From Thermogemmatispora sp042408965 (GTDB lineage Bacteria > Chloroflexota > Ktedonobacteria > Ktedonobacterales > Ktedonobacteraceae), in the NCBI GenBank assembly GCA_042408965.1, contig JBHOQN010000144.1, positions 1 through 64,000 on the forward strand: 64,000 nucleotides of DNA, in the 5' to 3' direction. Made by a program: the position numbers and the translations under genes. Position 1 is the stretch's first letter. Every line of letters starts with the position of its first letter. Shown piece by piece: positions 8,576 through 16,952 of the stretch. The notes beneath the pieces were generated by a model, which was not told where the DNA came from, made no database searches, and was given only the letters and a program-made list of their open reading frames with translations.

Positions 8576-10228
8576 ATGCCAAAAGGACGCAAAGGGTCGC
8601 CACCCATCAGTATCGATGCGGTGCTCGAAGCGCTCAGCCATCGTGAAACACTCGATCCCCAGACGCTGGACGCCTACTTTGAACGCCTCGATGAAGAATG
8701 GACCACCAGCGCCCGCGACAAGGTGCTGGCACTCCTACGGAGCCGTGATCCGGGCGCTCATGCGACCGCAGTGCATATCCTCTCTGAGCTGGCGACCGAG
8801 GACGATCGCGAGGCGCTCGAGGACTTCGTGACCGATCCCACAGTGAGCGATCTGGCGAAGCTGACGCTGGCCCCGGTCCTCAAAGAGCTGCATTCCGAAA
8901 TGGCCGAGGAGGGCATCATCGAGTATCTCAACGATCCCGAAGCCGCCATGCTGCAGATGCAGACCCGCCTGCTGGAGCTGGTGGGGCGCAGCGAACTGGG
9001 CGTAGAGGCCGTGCTCGAAGACGTCCTGACGATGCCCCTGGAGCGCCGCCTGGGCTTCGTCGACTGGCTGGGACGTAGCCACGATCCGCGCGCCGCCCAT
9101 CTGCTCGTCCCCCTCCTCGAAAATCAGTCCACGCGGGTCGTCATGGCCACCATCGACGCCCTCGAACAACTGGGCACCGTCGCCGCCTATCAGTCGATTC
9201 CCGCCCTCAACCATCTGCTGGCGACCAGCTCCAACCGCGCCCTCAAGCAGCACGCACGCTCGGCCCTGGGCCGCCTGACGATGCACGCCGCTCCCGGCAC
9301 GGAAGCCCAGGCCATGGCCGTCGCCGCGCAGCCCGCCTTCCCCCTCTACGAGACGCGCGTCAGCTTTATCGACGGCAGCGGCTCCCAGATCATCATGCTC
9401 GCCTGGAAGCGCTCCGAGGGCCTGCTCAAAGGCATCAATATTCTCTACCAGGATCAGTGGGGCCTGAAGGATTGCTACGGCACCGACGAGATGGCCGTCG
9501 AGCGCTGGGAGGCCCTGGTGAAGGAGATGAGCGAGCAGGGCTTCACGAATTTTGTGGTCCCGCCTGAGTTCTGCCTGGCCCTGATCGCTGAGGCCAGCGC
9601 CCTCAACAAACGTGGACGCCGCAAGCTCCCCATCGCCTACTCGATCTGGCGACCACTGATCTCTGCCGAGGCCCAGCAGCGCCAGGGAACGCCCGTCAGA
9701 ACAGCCCTGGAGCCGCTGCCCTACACGCCCGACCTGCTGCCACTCGTGCAACAGGGCGTCGAGCTGTTCCAGTTGCCCGAGTTCTCTTCGTGGCTCTATG
9801 AGCCGCTGGATGCGATCCAGCCGTTTATGACCCGCTACTGGAGCAGCCTGGAGGGGCCACAACCGCCCACGGCCGGCCGCTCACGAACGCGCCGGGCCCA
9901 GCCCCGAACGCAGCCGGCCAGCCTGGACGCCGTCGTCGATGACGCCCTGGCGGCCCTGATCGACGAGCGCTGGCGGCTGCTCTACGAGGCCCGTCTGCGC
10001 CGCCAGGGCCAGCTCTTCGAGTTTGGCGCGCGCCAGAAGACGGCGGCCCTCATTCGCGCCGTCGCCGCCGCGCTGCATCCCTCCTCCGGCCTCACCCCGC
10101 GCGAGCAGCCCTTCGTACGTACCCTCCTCAGCCTCACCATTCGCCAGGGGCCATTCCGCCTGCTGCTGGATGCCCTCGACTCCGATGACTTCGGCGCCCT
10201 GCCTGGCGACCTCTTCCCCTCTACCTAG
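8576..10228 (+). CDS. HEAT-repeat domain protein of unknown function
   Basis: 550 residues. Roughly residues 40-240 form a row of helical pairs of HEAT/armadillo type (for example HATAVHILSELATEDDREAL and TRVVMATIDALEQLGTVAAY), a scaffold usually used for protein binding. After it comes a mixed alpha/beta part (YETRVSFIDGSGSQIIMLAW), then an Arg/Pro-rich linker around 430-450 and a helical C-terminus. It is cytoplasmic, with no signal or membrane segment. An AGAGGT site precedes ATG 8576. It is convergent with the amidase gene at 10351, and the spacer holds a small repeat array. I cannot name a function beyond the HEAT fold. Confidence 0.75.
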   Translation: MPKGRKGSPPISIDAVLEALSHRETLDPQTLDAYFERLDEEWTTSARDKVLALLRSRDPGAHATAVHILSELATEDDREALEDFVTDPTVSDLAKLTLAPVLKELHSEMAEEGIIEYLNDPEAAMLQMQTRLLELVGRSELGVEAVLEDVLTMPLERRLGFVDWLGRSHDPRAAHLLVPLLENQSTRVVMATIDALEQLGTVAAYQSIPALNHLLATSSNRALKQHARSALGRLTMHAAPGTEAQAMAVAAQPAFPLYETRVSFIDGSGSQIIMLAWKRSEGLLKGINILYQDQWGLKDCYGTDEMAVERWEALVKEMSEQGFTNFVVPPEFCLALIAEASALNKRGRRKLPIAYSIWRPLISAEAQQRQGTPVRTALEPLPYTPDLLPLVQQGVELFQLPEFSSWLYEPLDAIQPFMTRYWSSLEGPQPPTAGRSRTRRAQPRTQPASLDAVVDDALAALIDERWRLLYEARLRRQGQLFEFGARQKTAALIRAVAAALHPSSGLTPREQPFVRTLLSLTIRQGPFRLLLDALDSDDFGALPGDLFPST

Positions 10229-10344
10229 GTTCGCCCGGGTAGACCCGACCGGGTAGGCCCGACCGTCAGGCTCATAGGTTCGACCGGATAGGCTCAACCG
10301 GGTAGACCCGACCGGGTAGGTTCGCCCGTCAGACTCGACCGGGC
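10228..10344. repeat. degenerate 14-bp tandem array
   Basis: About nine units of 13-14 bp related to GACCCGACCGGGTA, with one truncated unit of 8 bp, directly follow the stop codon of the HEAT gene and fill the gap to the convergent amidase gene. Each good unit contains a tiny palindrome, ACCCG-AC-CGGGT. There are no unique spacers, so it is not a CRISPR array. Confidence 0.85.
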
Positions 10345-10350
10345 AGGCGG

Positions 10351-11160
10351 TCAGCGCCGGTAGAGGTCCCCACGCAGGTGCTGCAGCGAGGGAAGCCGGT
10401 GACGCGCCTGCTCGAGCCGCTGCAGATCCAGTTCGCCGTAGACGATCTGCTCGCCCTCGTGCCCCTCAGCCAGCACCACGCCGAGCGGGTCGACGTGCAG
10501 CGAGCGTCCCAGAAACTGGTGGCCCGCCTGATCACAGGTGAAGACGTAAGCCGTGTTCTCGATAGCCCGCGCCACGATCAGATGACGCCAGTGCAGCTCC
10601 TTCAGATGGCCGCTGACCCAGCCCGAAGGCATGATGAAGAAATCCACGCCCTGCGCCGCCTGGTAGCGCGCCACCTCCGGGAAGCGCAGCTCGTAGCAGA
10701 CAAAGAGACCCATACGCCCGAACGGCGTCGCCAGCGGCTCAAAGATGCGATCACCGCTGGCAAAGACGTCCGATTCGCGATAGCCAAAGGCGTCAAACAT
10801 ATACGTTTTGTGATAGGCGCGCAGCAGCTCCCCGCGATCGTCGATCACGACCGTCGTGTTGTAGGTCTTCTCAGCCGTCTCCGCCGCCGTCTCGATCATC
10901 CCGCCGACAACCCAGACCCGCGCCGCCCGGGCCGCCTCACGCAGTCCCTCGACAAAGGGACCGTCCAGCGGCTGCGAGACCTGGCGCGCCTGCTGCGCCC
11001 TGAACTCCTCAGGGGCCAGCCAGGCCATGAAGATCTCCGGCAGGATCACCAGGCGCGCCCCGCGTTGCGCGGCGACCTCGATCGCTCCCCTGGCTCGCGC
11101 CAGATTCTCAGCGGGTGATGGACTCGACTCCAGTTGCGCAGCTGCAATCAGCGTGCTCAT
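10351..11160 (-). CDS. carbon-nitrogen hydrolase (nitrilase superfamily)
   Basis: A 269-residue amidase of the nitrilase superfamily with the full catalytic triad: Glu42 in LPEIF, Lys118 in YHKTYMFDAFGYRES, and Cys155 in FVCYELRFPE. The motif around the lysine and the CYELRFPE block resemble omega-amidases and deaminated-glutathione amidases, which remove an amide from small alpha-keto acid amides. Substrate choice is inferred from family resemblance only. No signal peptide, so cytoplasmic. GAGGAGCAACG upstream of the ATG gives a good ribosome site. It lies just downstream of the DUF1015 gene on the same strand, about 190 bp apart. Confidence 0.9.
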   Translation of the reverse strand: MSTLIAAAQLESSPSPAENLARARGAIEVAAQRGARLVILPEIFMAWLAPEEFRAQQARQVSQPLDGPFVEGLREAARAARVWVVGGMIETAAETAEKTYNTTVVIDDRGELLRAYHKTYMFDAFGYRESDVFASGDRIFEPLATPFGRMGLFVCYELRFPEVARYQAAQGVDFFIMPSGWVSGHLKELHWRHLIVARAIENTAYVFTCDQAGHQFLGRSLHVDPLGVVLAEGHEGEQIVYGELDLQRLEQARHRLPSLQHLRGDLYRR

Positions 11161-11346
11161 CGTTGCTCCTCCTGCACTGCATATACGTTGTGTGCGTGTG
11201 ACCTCGTGGACGCCTGGGACGTGTGACCTCCTACAGAGAGGCCAGAGGGGCGCAGAGAGACGTCAGAAGACAGACGAACGAGCCGGCCGCCCGCGCTCCG
11301 ACGCCCTCGCTCCCTCGTCTCCCTCATCTGCTCACCAGCCTGCTCC

Positions 11347-12657
11347 CTACCAGAGCGGATTGATGACCAGCCCACTGGCAAGCTTGGGATAGAGATAGGT
11401 CGATTTCTGGGGCATGCGCTCATCGGCGCGGGCGACAGCGCAGGTCTGACGCACCGGCGTGGCGTTGAGCAGGATCACCGCCTGCGCCTCGCCGCGCGGC
11501 AGGGCCTGCAGCGCCTCCTGTGGCTCGTGCGTATAGCGCAGGTAGCCACCGCCGCGAATATCCTCGGCGCTCAGCCCCAGCAGCTCCTCCAGGATCAGAC
11601 GCTGCGCGACCGCCACATCGAGGGCGTTCCACTCCTCGGCGTGGCCGCTCTCCTGCATACGCGCCCGACCCACCTCGTTGAGCGTCAACAGCCAGGCCTG
11701 CTCACCAACGAGCAGCCCGAAGGCCGGCCCCTGCTGGCCAGCCTCCGCCAGCCGCGCAAAGAGCGTCCCCCCCTCTCGCTCCGTGGTCGCCAGGGCCTGC
11801 AGCGCGAAGAAACGCCCCAGGTGCGGCTCCGAAAGCCGCTGCATCTGCTCCGCAGAGAGGTTGCGCAGCAGACGATGCGTCGGCAGCACCAGCAGACCCG
11901 GATCGTCCACATCGATCAGCACCATCATCACAAAGTTGGCGCCATCCTCAGGGTCCAGCCCGCGATGCAGCTCGCGGATCTCCTCACGGTAGGCCAGCGC
12001 CGTCTCGTAGCGATGGTGACCATCAGCAATGTAGAGCTGACGCTCGCTGAAAAAGTCAGCGATGAGAGCGATCTGCGCAGGATCGCTGATGGGATGCAGA
12101 CGATGCTCCTCATGGACCTCGTCGCGCGTCTGCACCAGCGCCCCCTCAGCATAGGAGGAGAGCAGGCGCCGCATGCGCGCCTGGGGATCATCGTACCAGG
12201 CCATGATCGGACTGAAATTCGCCGCACAGGCGCGCATCAGGTGCAGGCGGTCATCCTTGGGTTTACTGAGCGTCAGTTCATGAGGTAGCACCACCCGCGC
12301 GCTCCACGGCTCCAGGCGCACACGCGCCAGCAGACCCGTGCGCGTGTAGCTCTGGCCCCCATAGGTGAAACGCTGTTGATAGAGATAATAGCAGGGAGCC
12401 GCCTCCTGCTGAAGGACACCCGCCTTGCGCCATTCCGCAAAGGTCCGGGCCGCGCGCGTGTAACGGTTGTTGAGCGTCGTATCGTCCGCGTACTCCTGTC
12501 CGAGCTCCAGACGAATCATATTGTAGGGATGACGCTCATAGTAGCGCGCCTGGGCCTCCGGCGAGATCACGTCAAACGGAGGACAGATCACCTGCCCCAG
12601 ATCAGCAATCACCTGGGAGGCGTAGCGTATTCCTCGTAATGGTCGGACATCTGCCAT
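11347..12657 (-). CDS. DUF1015 family protein
   Basis: 436 residues matching the DUF1015 family, a widespread uncharacterised cytoplasmic family often found near amino-acid metabolism genes. Conserved blocks seen are the N-terminal PLRGIRYASQV...CPPFDVISPEAQ and the central YIADGHHRYETALAYREE, whose His residues and Asp-Gly suggest an enzyme active site. The length is typical. The start ATG 12657 is the only in-frame start before the first conserved block. No function is established. Confidence 0.9.
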   Translation of the reverse strand: MADVRPLRGIRYASQVIADLGQVICPPFDVISPEAQARYYERHPYNMIRLELGQEYADDTTLNNRYTRAARTFAEWRKAGVLQQEAAPCYYLYQQRFTYGGQSYTRTGLLARVRLEPWSARVVLPHELTLSKPKDDRLHLMRACAANFSPIMAWYDDPQARMRRLLSSYAEGALVQTRDEVHEEHRLHPISDPAQIALIADFFSERQLYIADGHHRYETALAYREEIRELHRGLDPEDGANFVMMVLIDVDDPGLLVLPTHRLLRNLSAEQMQRLSEPHLGRFFALQALATTEREGGTLFARLAEAGQQGPAFGLLVGEQAWLLTLNEVGRARMQESGHAEEWNALDVAVAQRLILEELLGLSAEDIRGGGYLRYTHEPQEALQALPRGEAQAVILLNATPVRQTCAVARADERMPQKSTYLYPKLASGLVINPLW

Positions 12658-13329
12658 AACGTACAGACCACTTCACTTTCTCTCGAATTCAACACTCCCT
12701 CACTGTTCTGTAGAGAGACGACGGGAGCAGCAGCTATTTCTCCGCCCATTGTACCATCTCTGGCGAGTGCGCGGCAGTCTCTCCGCGAGAATCAGGCCAC
12801 GCCGGCCCACCCAACCAGCGGCAGCCAGACGCGCACCGCCGCTCCCCCCACCTCGAAGAAGTCCAATCGCTCGCTTGACATCGGCCAGCAATCGTGGTAT
12901 CATAGGCAGTGTAGAACAGACGTTCAGATGTCGTCATTGCCCCCGGACATCTGGTCTGGTACGGGTGTGAACGGGCCGGTGATCAGGCCTGCTCCCATAC
13001 TCCCACACCCATTGACCCGCTCTCACAGGGCGGCCGGTTTCCCCCGCTCCCCCCGGCCGCCCGCGGGGGTCCCTGATCAGACGCGGCCCTGCGCGCGCCC
13101 TGCTCCCCTCGCTCCTCTGGAGCCAGTCCCTTAAAGGTGATGATTGTTCTGCAAGTATAACCCACAAGTCCTACATTAAGCGTAACAGATTGACTCGCTC
13201 TGATATACTCTGTAATCTCATTACTCGGGACAGTGGGCGGGCGGCTGGGTAGAGCCAGGGCCAAGCACCTGGAACACCGTCGTGAGCTTCAAGCGCGAGG
13301 CCGGCAACGCCTCGCCTGGGGGAGATAGC
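12658..13329. other. 670-bp divergent spacer with nested inverted repeats
   Basis: The spacer lies between the DUF1015 gene (minus) and the pseudokinase gene (plus). A 10-bp hairpin GGGCGGCCGG (13028-13037)/CCGGCCGCCC (13053-13062) sits inside a wider inverted repeat TGATCAGG (12980-12987)/CCTGATCA (13072-13079). I see no gene with good codon use. The structure could be a terminator, a structured leader or a remnant. Confidence 0.5.
13190..13218 (+). promoter_or_regulatory. promoter of the pseudokinase-Rieske gene
   Basis: TTGACT at 13190-13195, a 17-bp spacer, TAATCT at 13213-13218. It lies about 110 bp before the chosen start. Confidence 0.6.
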
Positions 13330-15342
13330 ATGTACGAGACGCAACACGAAGATCTGCTGGTCGGGCGCATGGTGGGGAGCTACCGCGTAGAACAACTGCT
13401 CAGTAAAGGACGGGTCAGCGCCGTCTATCTCGGTAGGCAGCCTGTCAAGAACCTGCCAGTGGCGATCACGGCGATTCTAATCCCGGAGGACTTCTCTGTG
13501 CGGGCGCGCAATCGCTTCATTACGCGCTTCACGCAGATTGCGACCGCCCTGCTTGAGCTAGACCACCCGTCGATCCTCTCGATCTATGATTTTGGCGAGC
13601 AACTGGGCTACCCCTATCTGGTAACACCCTACGTGACCGATGGCTCACTGGCTCACGTCCTCAAGCGTCAGGGACGTTGCGCGCCCTCCTATGCGCTGAC
13701 CGTCCTGGAGCAGGTTGCCGAGGGACTGGATTACGCCCACAGCCGCGGCGTGGTACACCGCGCCCTCAAGCCAGCCAATATCGTGCTGCAGGGCGACGAG
13801 CAGCACGTCGCCGTCGCCGGCTTCGGGCTGGTCGAGATGCTCCAGATGCGCGGCGTTCGACGGGTGGAGCATCCCTATCTTCACCTGTTAAGCCTGGCGG
13901 GCACCTTTCTGGGAGCACCCGAGTACCTTGCCCCCGAGGTCGTGCTCGGGCAGCAACAGGTGGACGCGCGCGCCGATATTTACGCCCTGGGGATCGTGCT
14001 CTACGAACTACTCAGCGGCCGGCCACCCTTCACGGGGAGCGACTCGCTGGAGATTGCCCTGCAGCATGTCAGAATGCCCGTGCCCGCGCTGCGCAGCCTC
14101 TATCCGGCCACCCCGCCGGAGATCGACGAAGTGCTCTCACATGCCCTGGCGCGCGACCCCGCTCGGCGCTTCCAGTCCGCCGGAGCCTTCGTCGAGGCCT
14201 ACGGCCGGGCCATCCAGCGAGGCCGCAGCCTCTACGCCCTGCCGACCGTCACAGCGCGACCGGCCAGCGCCTCCGCCAGCGACCAGGCTGGCAGCGCTCA
14301 GGGCGGGTCATGGCAGCTGCGTCCACCGATTGTGACCGGCCATCTACCCAGTGTCGACCCCACCAGGGGCGAGCGTTCGGCCCCGGTCCGGCGCGCCACC
14401 CCCCCCGCGGCAGCCTGGCAGGATCAGCCGCTCTCCGCCGGAGCAGCCCCAACCGCATCCGCCTCACGCCGGGGCGAGGTCCTGGCCTCCCTGCCTGGCA
14501 CCGTGCCGCTCTCCGTGCCTGCCATGCCGCCAGCACCACCCATGCCCGTACCGACCGGAAACACCGCCGATCTGGACTCCTTCGCCTGGTGGTCTGGTAC
14601 CCCGCCGGAGTCTCTGCAGGAGCAATCCGCCGCACCCGCTGGCCCCGCCCGCAGCGCTAGCAGCGTTCAGGCCGCCCTGCGCTCCGAGCCGCTGGTGCTG
14701 CCAGGCCTGAGCTACCAGTCCGAGCCAGCGCCCCGCAGGCTCGCCGCGGCCGCCATAGAGCCGCCGCTCCCCATGGTCAGCCGGCGCCGCAGCCGCAAGA
14801 ATCGCCGCCAGGTAGTGGCGCTGCTCGTCGGCGGCGGCGTGGTCGCTGCCGGCGCCGCCCTCTATCTTGGGGCTCCCCATGTGGAGGCCATACTGGGCGC
14901 CCTCCTCCATCAGGGTAGCACCACCGCGACGACCGGCACCACAAACGGCACCACCAGCATGCAGCAGCAGACGACCACCGGCAACGGCACGACCACGCAG
15001 CAGCAGACGACGTCCACTGCGACCAGCCACCATAACGGCAAAGTCATCGGCGCCACCACGCTGGCGGTCAACTCCGCCCAGGCCTTCACCAATCCCGCCA
15101 ACGGCCAGCAGGCCCTGCTCATCCATCTGCCAGGCGGGAGCTTTGCCGCCTACTCCCGCAGTTGCACGCACGAGGGAGTCGCCGTCAACTATGATCCCGC
15201 CTCCCACCTGCTGGTCTGCCCGGCCCACGGTGCCATCTTCGATCCCGCCAGGAAAGGCAGCGTGGTGCAGGGACCGGCCATGACCCCCCTGCCGCAGGTG
15301 GCCATTCGCGTCAACGCCGATGGGACCATTACCACCGTCTGA
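13330..15342 (+). CDS. membrane pseudokinase fused to an extracytoplasmic Rieske [2Fe-2S] domain
   Basis: 670 residues: a Ser/Thr kinase-like domain (about 12-300), a Pro/Ala/Ser-rich linker (300-500), one membrane helix (about 508-530), a Thr/Gln-rich spacer, and a C-terminal Rieske-type domain. The kinase fold is clear (HRALKPANIVL, GAPEYLAPEV, ADIYALGIVLYELLSGRPPF), but catalytic residues are gone: the VAIK lysine is Thr47, the HRD aspartate is Ala145, the DFG aspartate is Gly164, and the glycine loop is reduced to SKGRVS. The Rieske part has both cluster motifs, CTH (Cys612, His614) and CPAH (Cys630, His633), so it should bind a [2Fe-2S] cluster outside the membrane. A redox-sensing or electron-transfer role linked to a non-phosphorylating cytoplasmic domain is inferred. 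ATG 13330 has GGGGGAG; GTG 13282 is an alternative. Confidence 0.88.
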   Translation: MYETQHEDLLVGRMVGSYRVEQLLSKGRVSAVYLGRQPVKNLPVAITAILIPEDFSVRARNRFITRFTQIATALLELDHPSILSIYDFGEQLGYPYLVTPYVTDGSLAHVLKRQGRCAPSYALTVLEQVAEGLDYAHSRGVVHRALKPANIVLQGDEQHVAVAGFGLVEMLQMRGVRRVEHPYLHLLSLAGTFLGAPEYLAPEVVLGQQQVDARADIYALGIVLYELLSGRPPFTGSDSLEIALQHVRMPVPALRSLYPATPPEIDEVLSHALARDPARRFQSAGAFVEAYGRAIQRGRSLYALPTVTARPASASASDQAGSAQGGSWQLRPPIVTGHLPSVDPTRGERSAPVRRATPPAAAWQDQPLSAGAAPTASASRRGEVLASLPGTVPLSVPAMPPAPPMPVPTGNTADLDSFAWWSGTPPESLQEQSAAPAGPARSASSVQAALRSEPLVLPGLSYQSEPAPRRLAAAAIEPPLPMVSRRRSRKNRRQVVALLVGGGVVAAGAALYLGAPHVEAILGALLHQGSTTATTGTTNGTTSMQQQTTTGNGTTTQQQTTSTATSHHNGKVIGATTLAVNSAQAFTNPANGQQALLIHLPGGSFAAYSRSCTHEGVAVNYDPASHLLVCPAHGAIFDPARKGSVVQGPAMTPLPQVAIRVNADGTITTV

Positions 15343-15423
15343 TCGTCAGGCAGCACGTGCGTGCCGCCCCAGGCAACGGAGAAGCGAGCCAGCGCCTGGG
15401 ACGGCCCCCACGCCCACACTTGC

Positions 15424-15453
15424 TTGACGCCGCTTTTCGCCCCTGAGTAGAAT
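15424..15453 (+). promoter_or_regulatory. promoter of the small membrane protein gene
   Basis: TTGACG at 15424-15429, 18 bp, TAGAAT at 15448-15453, about 110 bp before ATG 15563. Confidence 0.6.
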
Positions 15454-15562
15454 AGGATGGCGTCCCTTGCTCCCCAGGGGTGGGGAAGAACTTGAAAGAA
15501 GCAAGAAGGAGGCGGCGCTTCCCCAGCTCCTCACTGCCGCTCTGGAGGTGCCGCAAGCGCTG

Positions 15563-15832
15563 ATGAATGAAACGGTTCTGGGTTATATCGGGTTCGTAGT
15601 GGCCGCCCTCATTCTGGCCTGGGCTGCGCTGGTCGTGGGCAAACGGATTGGCTCGTACAGACGAACCCCTATGGAGATGAGCGATCGCTGGATCAGGATG
15701 GACCCCACACAGTTGAGCGCACTGGAGGACATTCCCTCTTCCGAAGAGCTGGAGGAAGAGCTGCAGGAGAATCCCGATGCGCGCGCTCAGCAGAACGGCC
15801 ACTATTCCAACAAGAGCAAGCGCATGTTTTGA
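15563..15832 (+). CDS. small single-span membrane protein
   Basis: 89 residues. An N-terminal hydrophobic helix (about 5-27, YIGFVVAALILAWAALVVG) is followed by a basic stop-transfer stretch (KRIGSYRR) and an acidic cytoplasmic tail (SSEELEEELQENPD). I do not recognise a family. ATG 15563 lies 12 bases after GGAGGTG; a TTG start at 15467 would add 32 residues. It has its own promoter and lies between the pseudokinase gene and the minus-strand YbjN-like gene, so a link with the signalling proteins around it is possible but unproven. Confidence 0.65.
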   Translation: MNETVLGYIGFVVAALILAWAALVVGKRIGSYRRTPMEMSDRWIRMDPTQLSALEDIPSSEELEEELQENPDARAQQNGHYSNKSKRMF

Positions 15833-15902
15833 GCGCCGCTGCTATCACAGGCGGCGCACGGCTCCTCCCTCGTCAGATCACGCCCTGTCACGCCGCATCA
15901 GA

Positions 15903-16592
15903 TCAGCTCTGGTCTCTGCCTTCCTGAAGCATGCGTGTGATTTCCGCCAGCACATCGTCGGCGTTGAGAGGCGGCAGCGCCTCCGCGCCCTCGAATGGCT
16001 CAGCGAGGCCAGCATCCTGGGCAGCAGTATCCTGGACGGCTAGCGTCTCTGAGGAGGCCTTCCCGACCGGACCCGGCGCGGCCGCCGCGCTCGCCGGGAG
16101 CGTCTGCTCATGGTCCTCGATAAACTCCTGCTCGCAGGCCGCCAGCGCGGCGCGCGCAGAGAGATTGCCATAGAGGATGCGCGGAATCAGGCTGCGATAG
16201 ATAGTCATCGTCTGCATCAACGCCCCGAACAGGCGGCGGAAGGCCTCCAGCCCCAGGCCCTGCTCACCGAGCAGCACCATCTCCGTCAGACGAATCTCCC
16301 CATCGTCGGGATCAAGGCCAAATTTCCCCACCGTCAGAGTGTAATTCAGGCTCATCAACGCCTCAAGGCAGGCCTGGCGCTGCCTGCGACTCAGCATACC
16401 CATATGAGGGACCACAAACACCAGTTGGCGCCCCGGCAGCCCTGATTGGAGCGCAATCATCATGCGCCACTGCCCCAGGGTGTCGTGAAAGGCCAGCTCC
16501 ACCATCTCCTGGCGCTCGTCGATGCTGGCAACGCGCAGTCCCAGAGCATTCAGATAGGCTACCACCTGAGCAATGCCGAAGCTCTCTGTCAT
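15903..16592 (-). CDS. YbjN-like protein
   Basis: 229 residues. The N-terminal 140 or so residues resemble the YbjN/type III chaperone-like fold: IAQVVAYLNALGLRVASID, a strand-rich core (VELAFHDTLGQWRMMIAL), and GLDPDDGEIRLTEMVLL. Proteins of this fold usually act as small cytoplasmic chaperone-like or regulatory factors. The C-terminal 80 residues are Ala/Glu-rich and probably disordered, ending in a short helix. ATG 16592 has AAAGGAG six bases upstream. The frame is open further upstream to 16778, but that part reads as Cys/Arg-rich noise. Confidence 0.65.
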   Translation of the reverse strand: MTESFGIAQVVAYLNALGLRVASIDERQEMVELAFHDTLGQWRMMIALQSGLPGRQLVFVVPHMGMLSRRQRQACLEALMSLNYTLTVGKFGLDPDDGEIRLTEMVLLGEQGLGLEAFRRLFGALMQTMTIYRSLIPRILYGNLSARAALAACEQEFIEDHEQTLPASAAAAPGPVGKASSETLAVQDTAAQDAGLAEPFEGAEALPPLNADDVLAEITRMLQEGRDQS

Positions 16593-16883
16593 TGCTGGCT
16601 CCTTTTCCGCTCGCTCCAGGCTCCCTGGCCTGGATAGAGTACCTGCATCCAGCACGGGCAGGATCAAGCAGACTGTGTGTCTCTCTTTCGAGTATAGCAC
16701 GCAGACGCAGCGATCCGCTTCGCCCCGCTGCCGAACTGGCAAGCCGCACCGCTCACACCAGATGCCAGCGTTTCCCATGGGCGTTACCGGCTCTCAGGCA
16801 GCGCGTCTATCCATGAGGATGGCCTTGAACAGCGCGCCGCGCGTCCGCCGATCCAGGGTCCGATCCAGCATCCTTGATCAACC

Positions 16884-16921
16884 TTGCAATCAGGCCATTG
16901 AGCGTTCATAATGCTCAATGG
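16884..16921 (+). promoter_or_regulatory. promoter with inverted repeat over the -10 (aminopeptidase gene)
   Basis: TTGCAA at 16884-16889, 17 bp, CATAAT at 16907-16912. A perfect 9-bp inverted repeat, CCATTGAGC (16895-16903) and GCTCAATGG (16913-16921), brackets the -10, so a bound dimeric repressor would block the promoter. Confidence 0.55.
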
Positions 16922-16952
16922 AGGATCACATTACCCATCACGGAGCAGAGAG

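Noticed and set aside
10228..10344. Possible CRISPR array
   Set aside because: The units are contiguous 14-mers without unique spacers, and no cas gene is nearby.
10229..10345. tRNA-like GGTTCG motifs
   Set aside because: They belong to the 14-bp array; no acceptor or anticodon arms can be drawn. I saw no other tRNA candidate in the window.
13330..14230. Loss of kinase residues as a sequencing or frameshift artefact
   Set aside because: The residues around each site (VH-R-A-LKPANI, VAVAGFGL) remain in one open frame, so these are substitutions, not frame errors.
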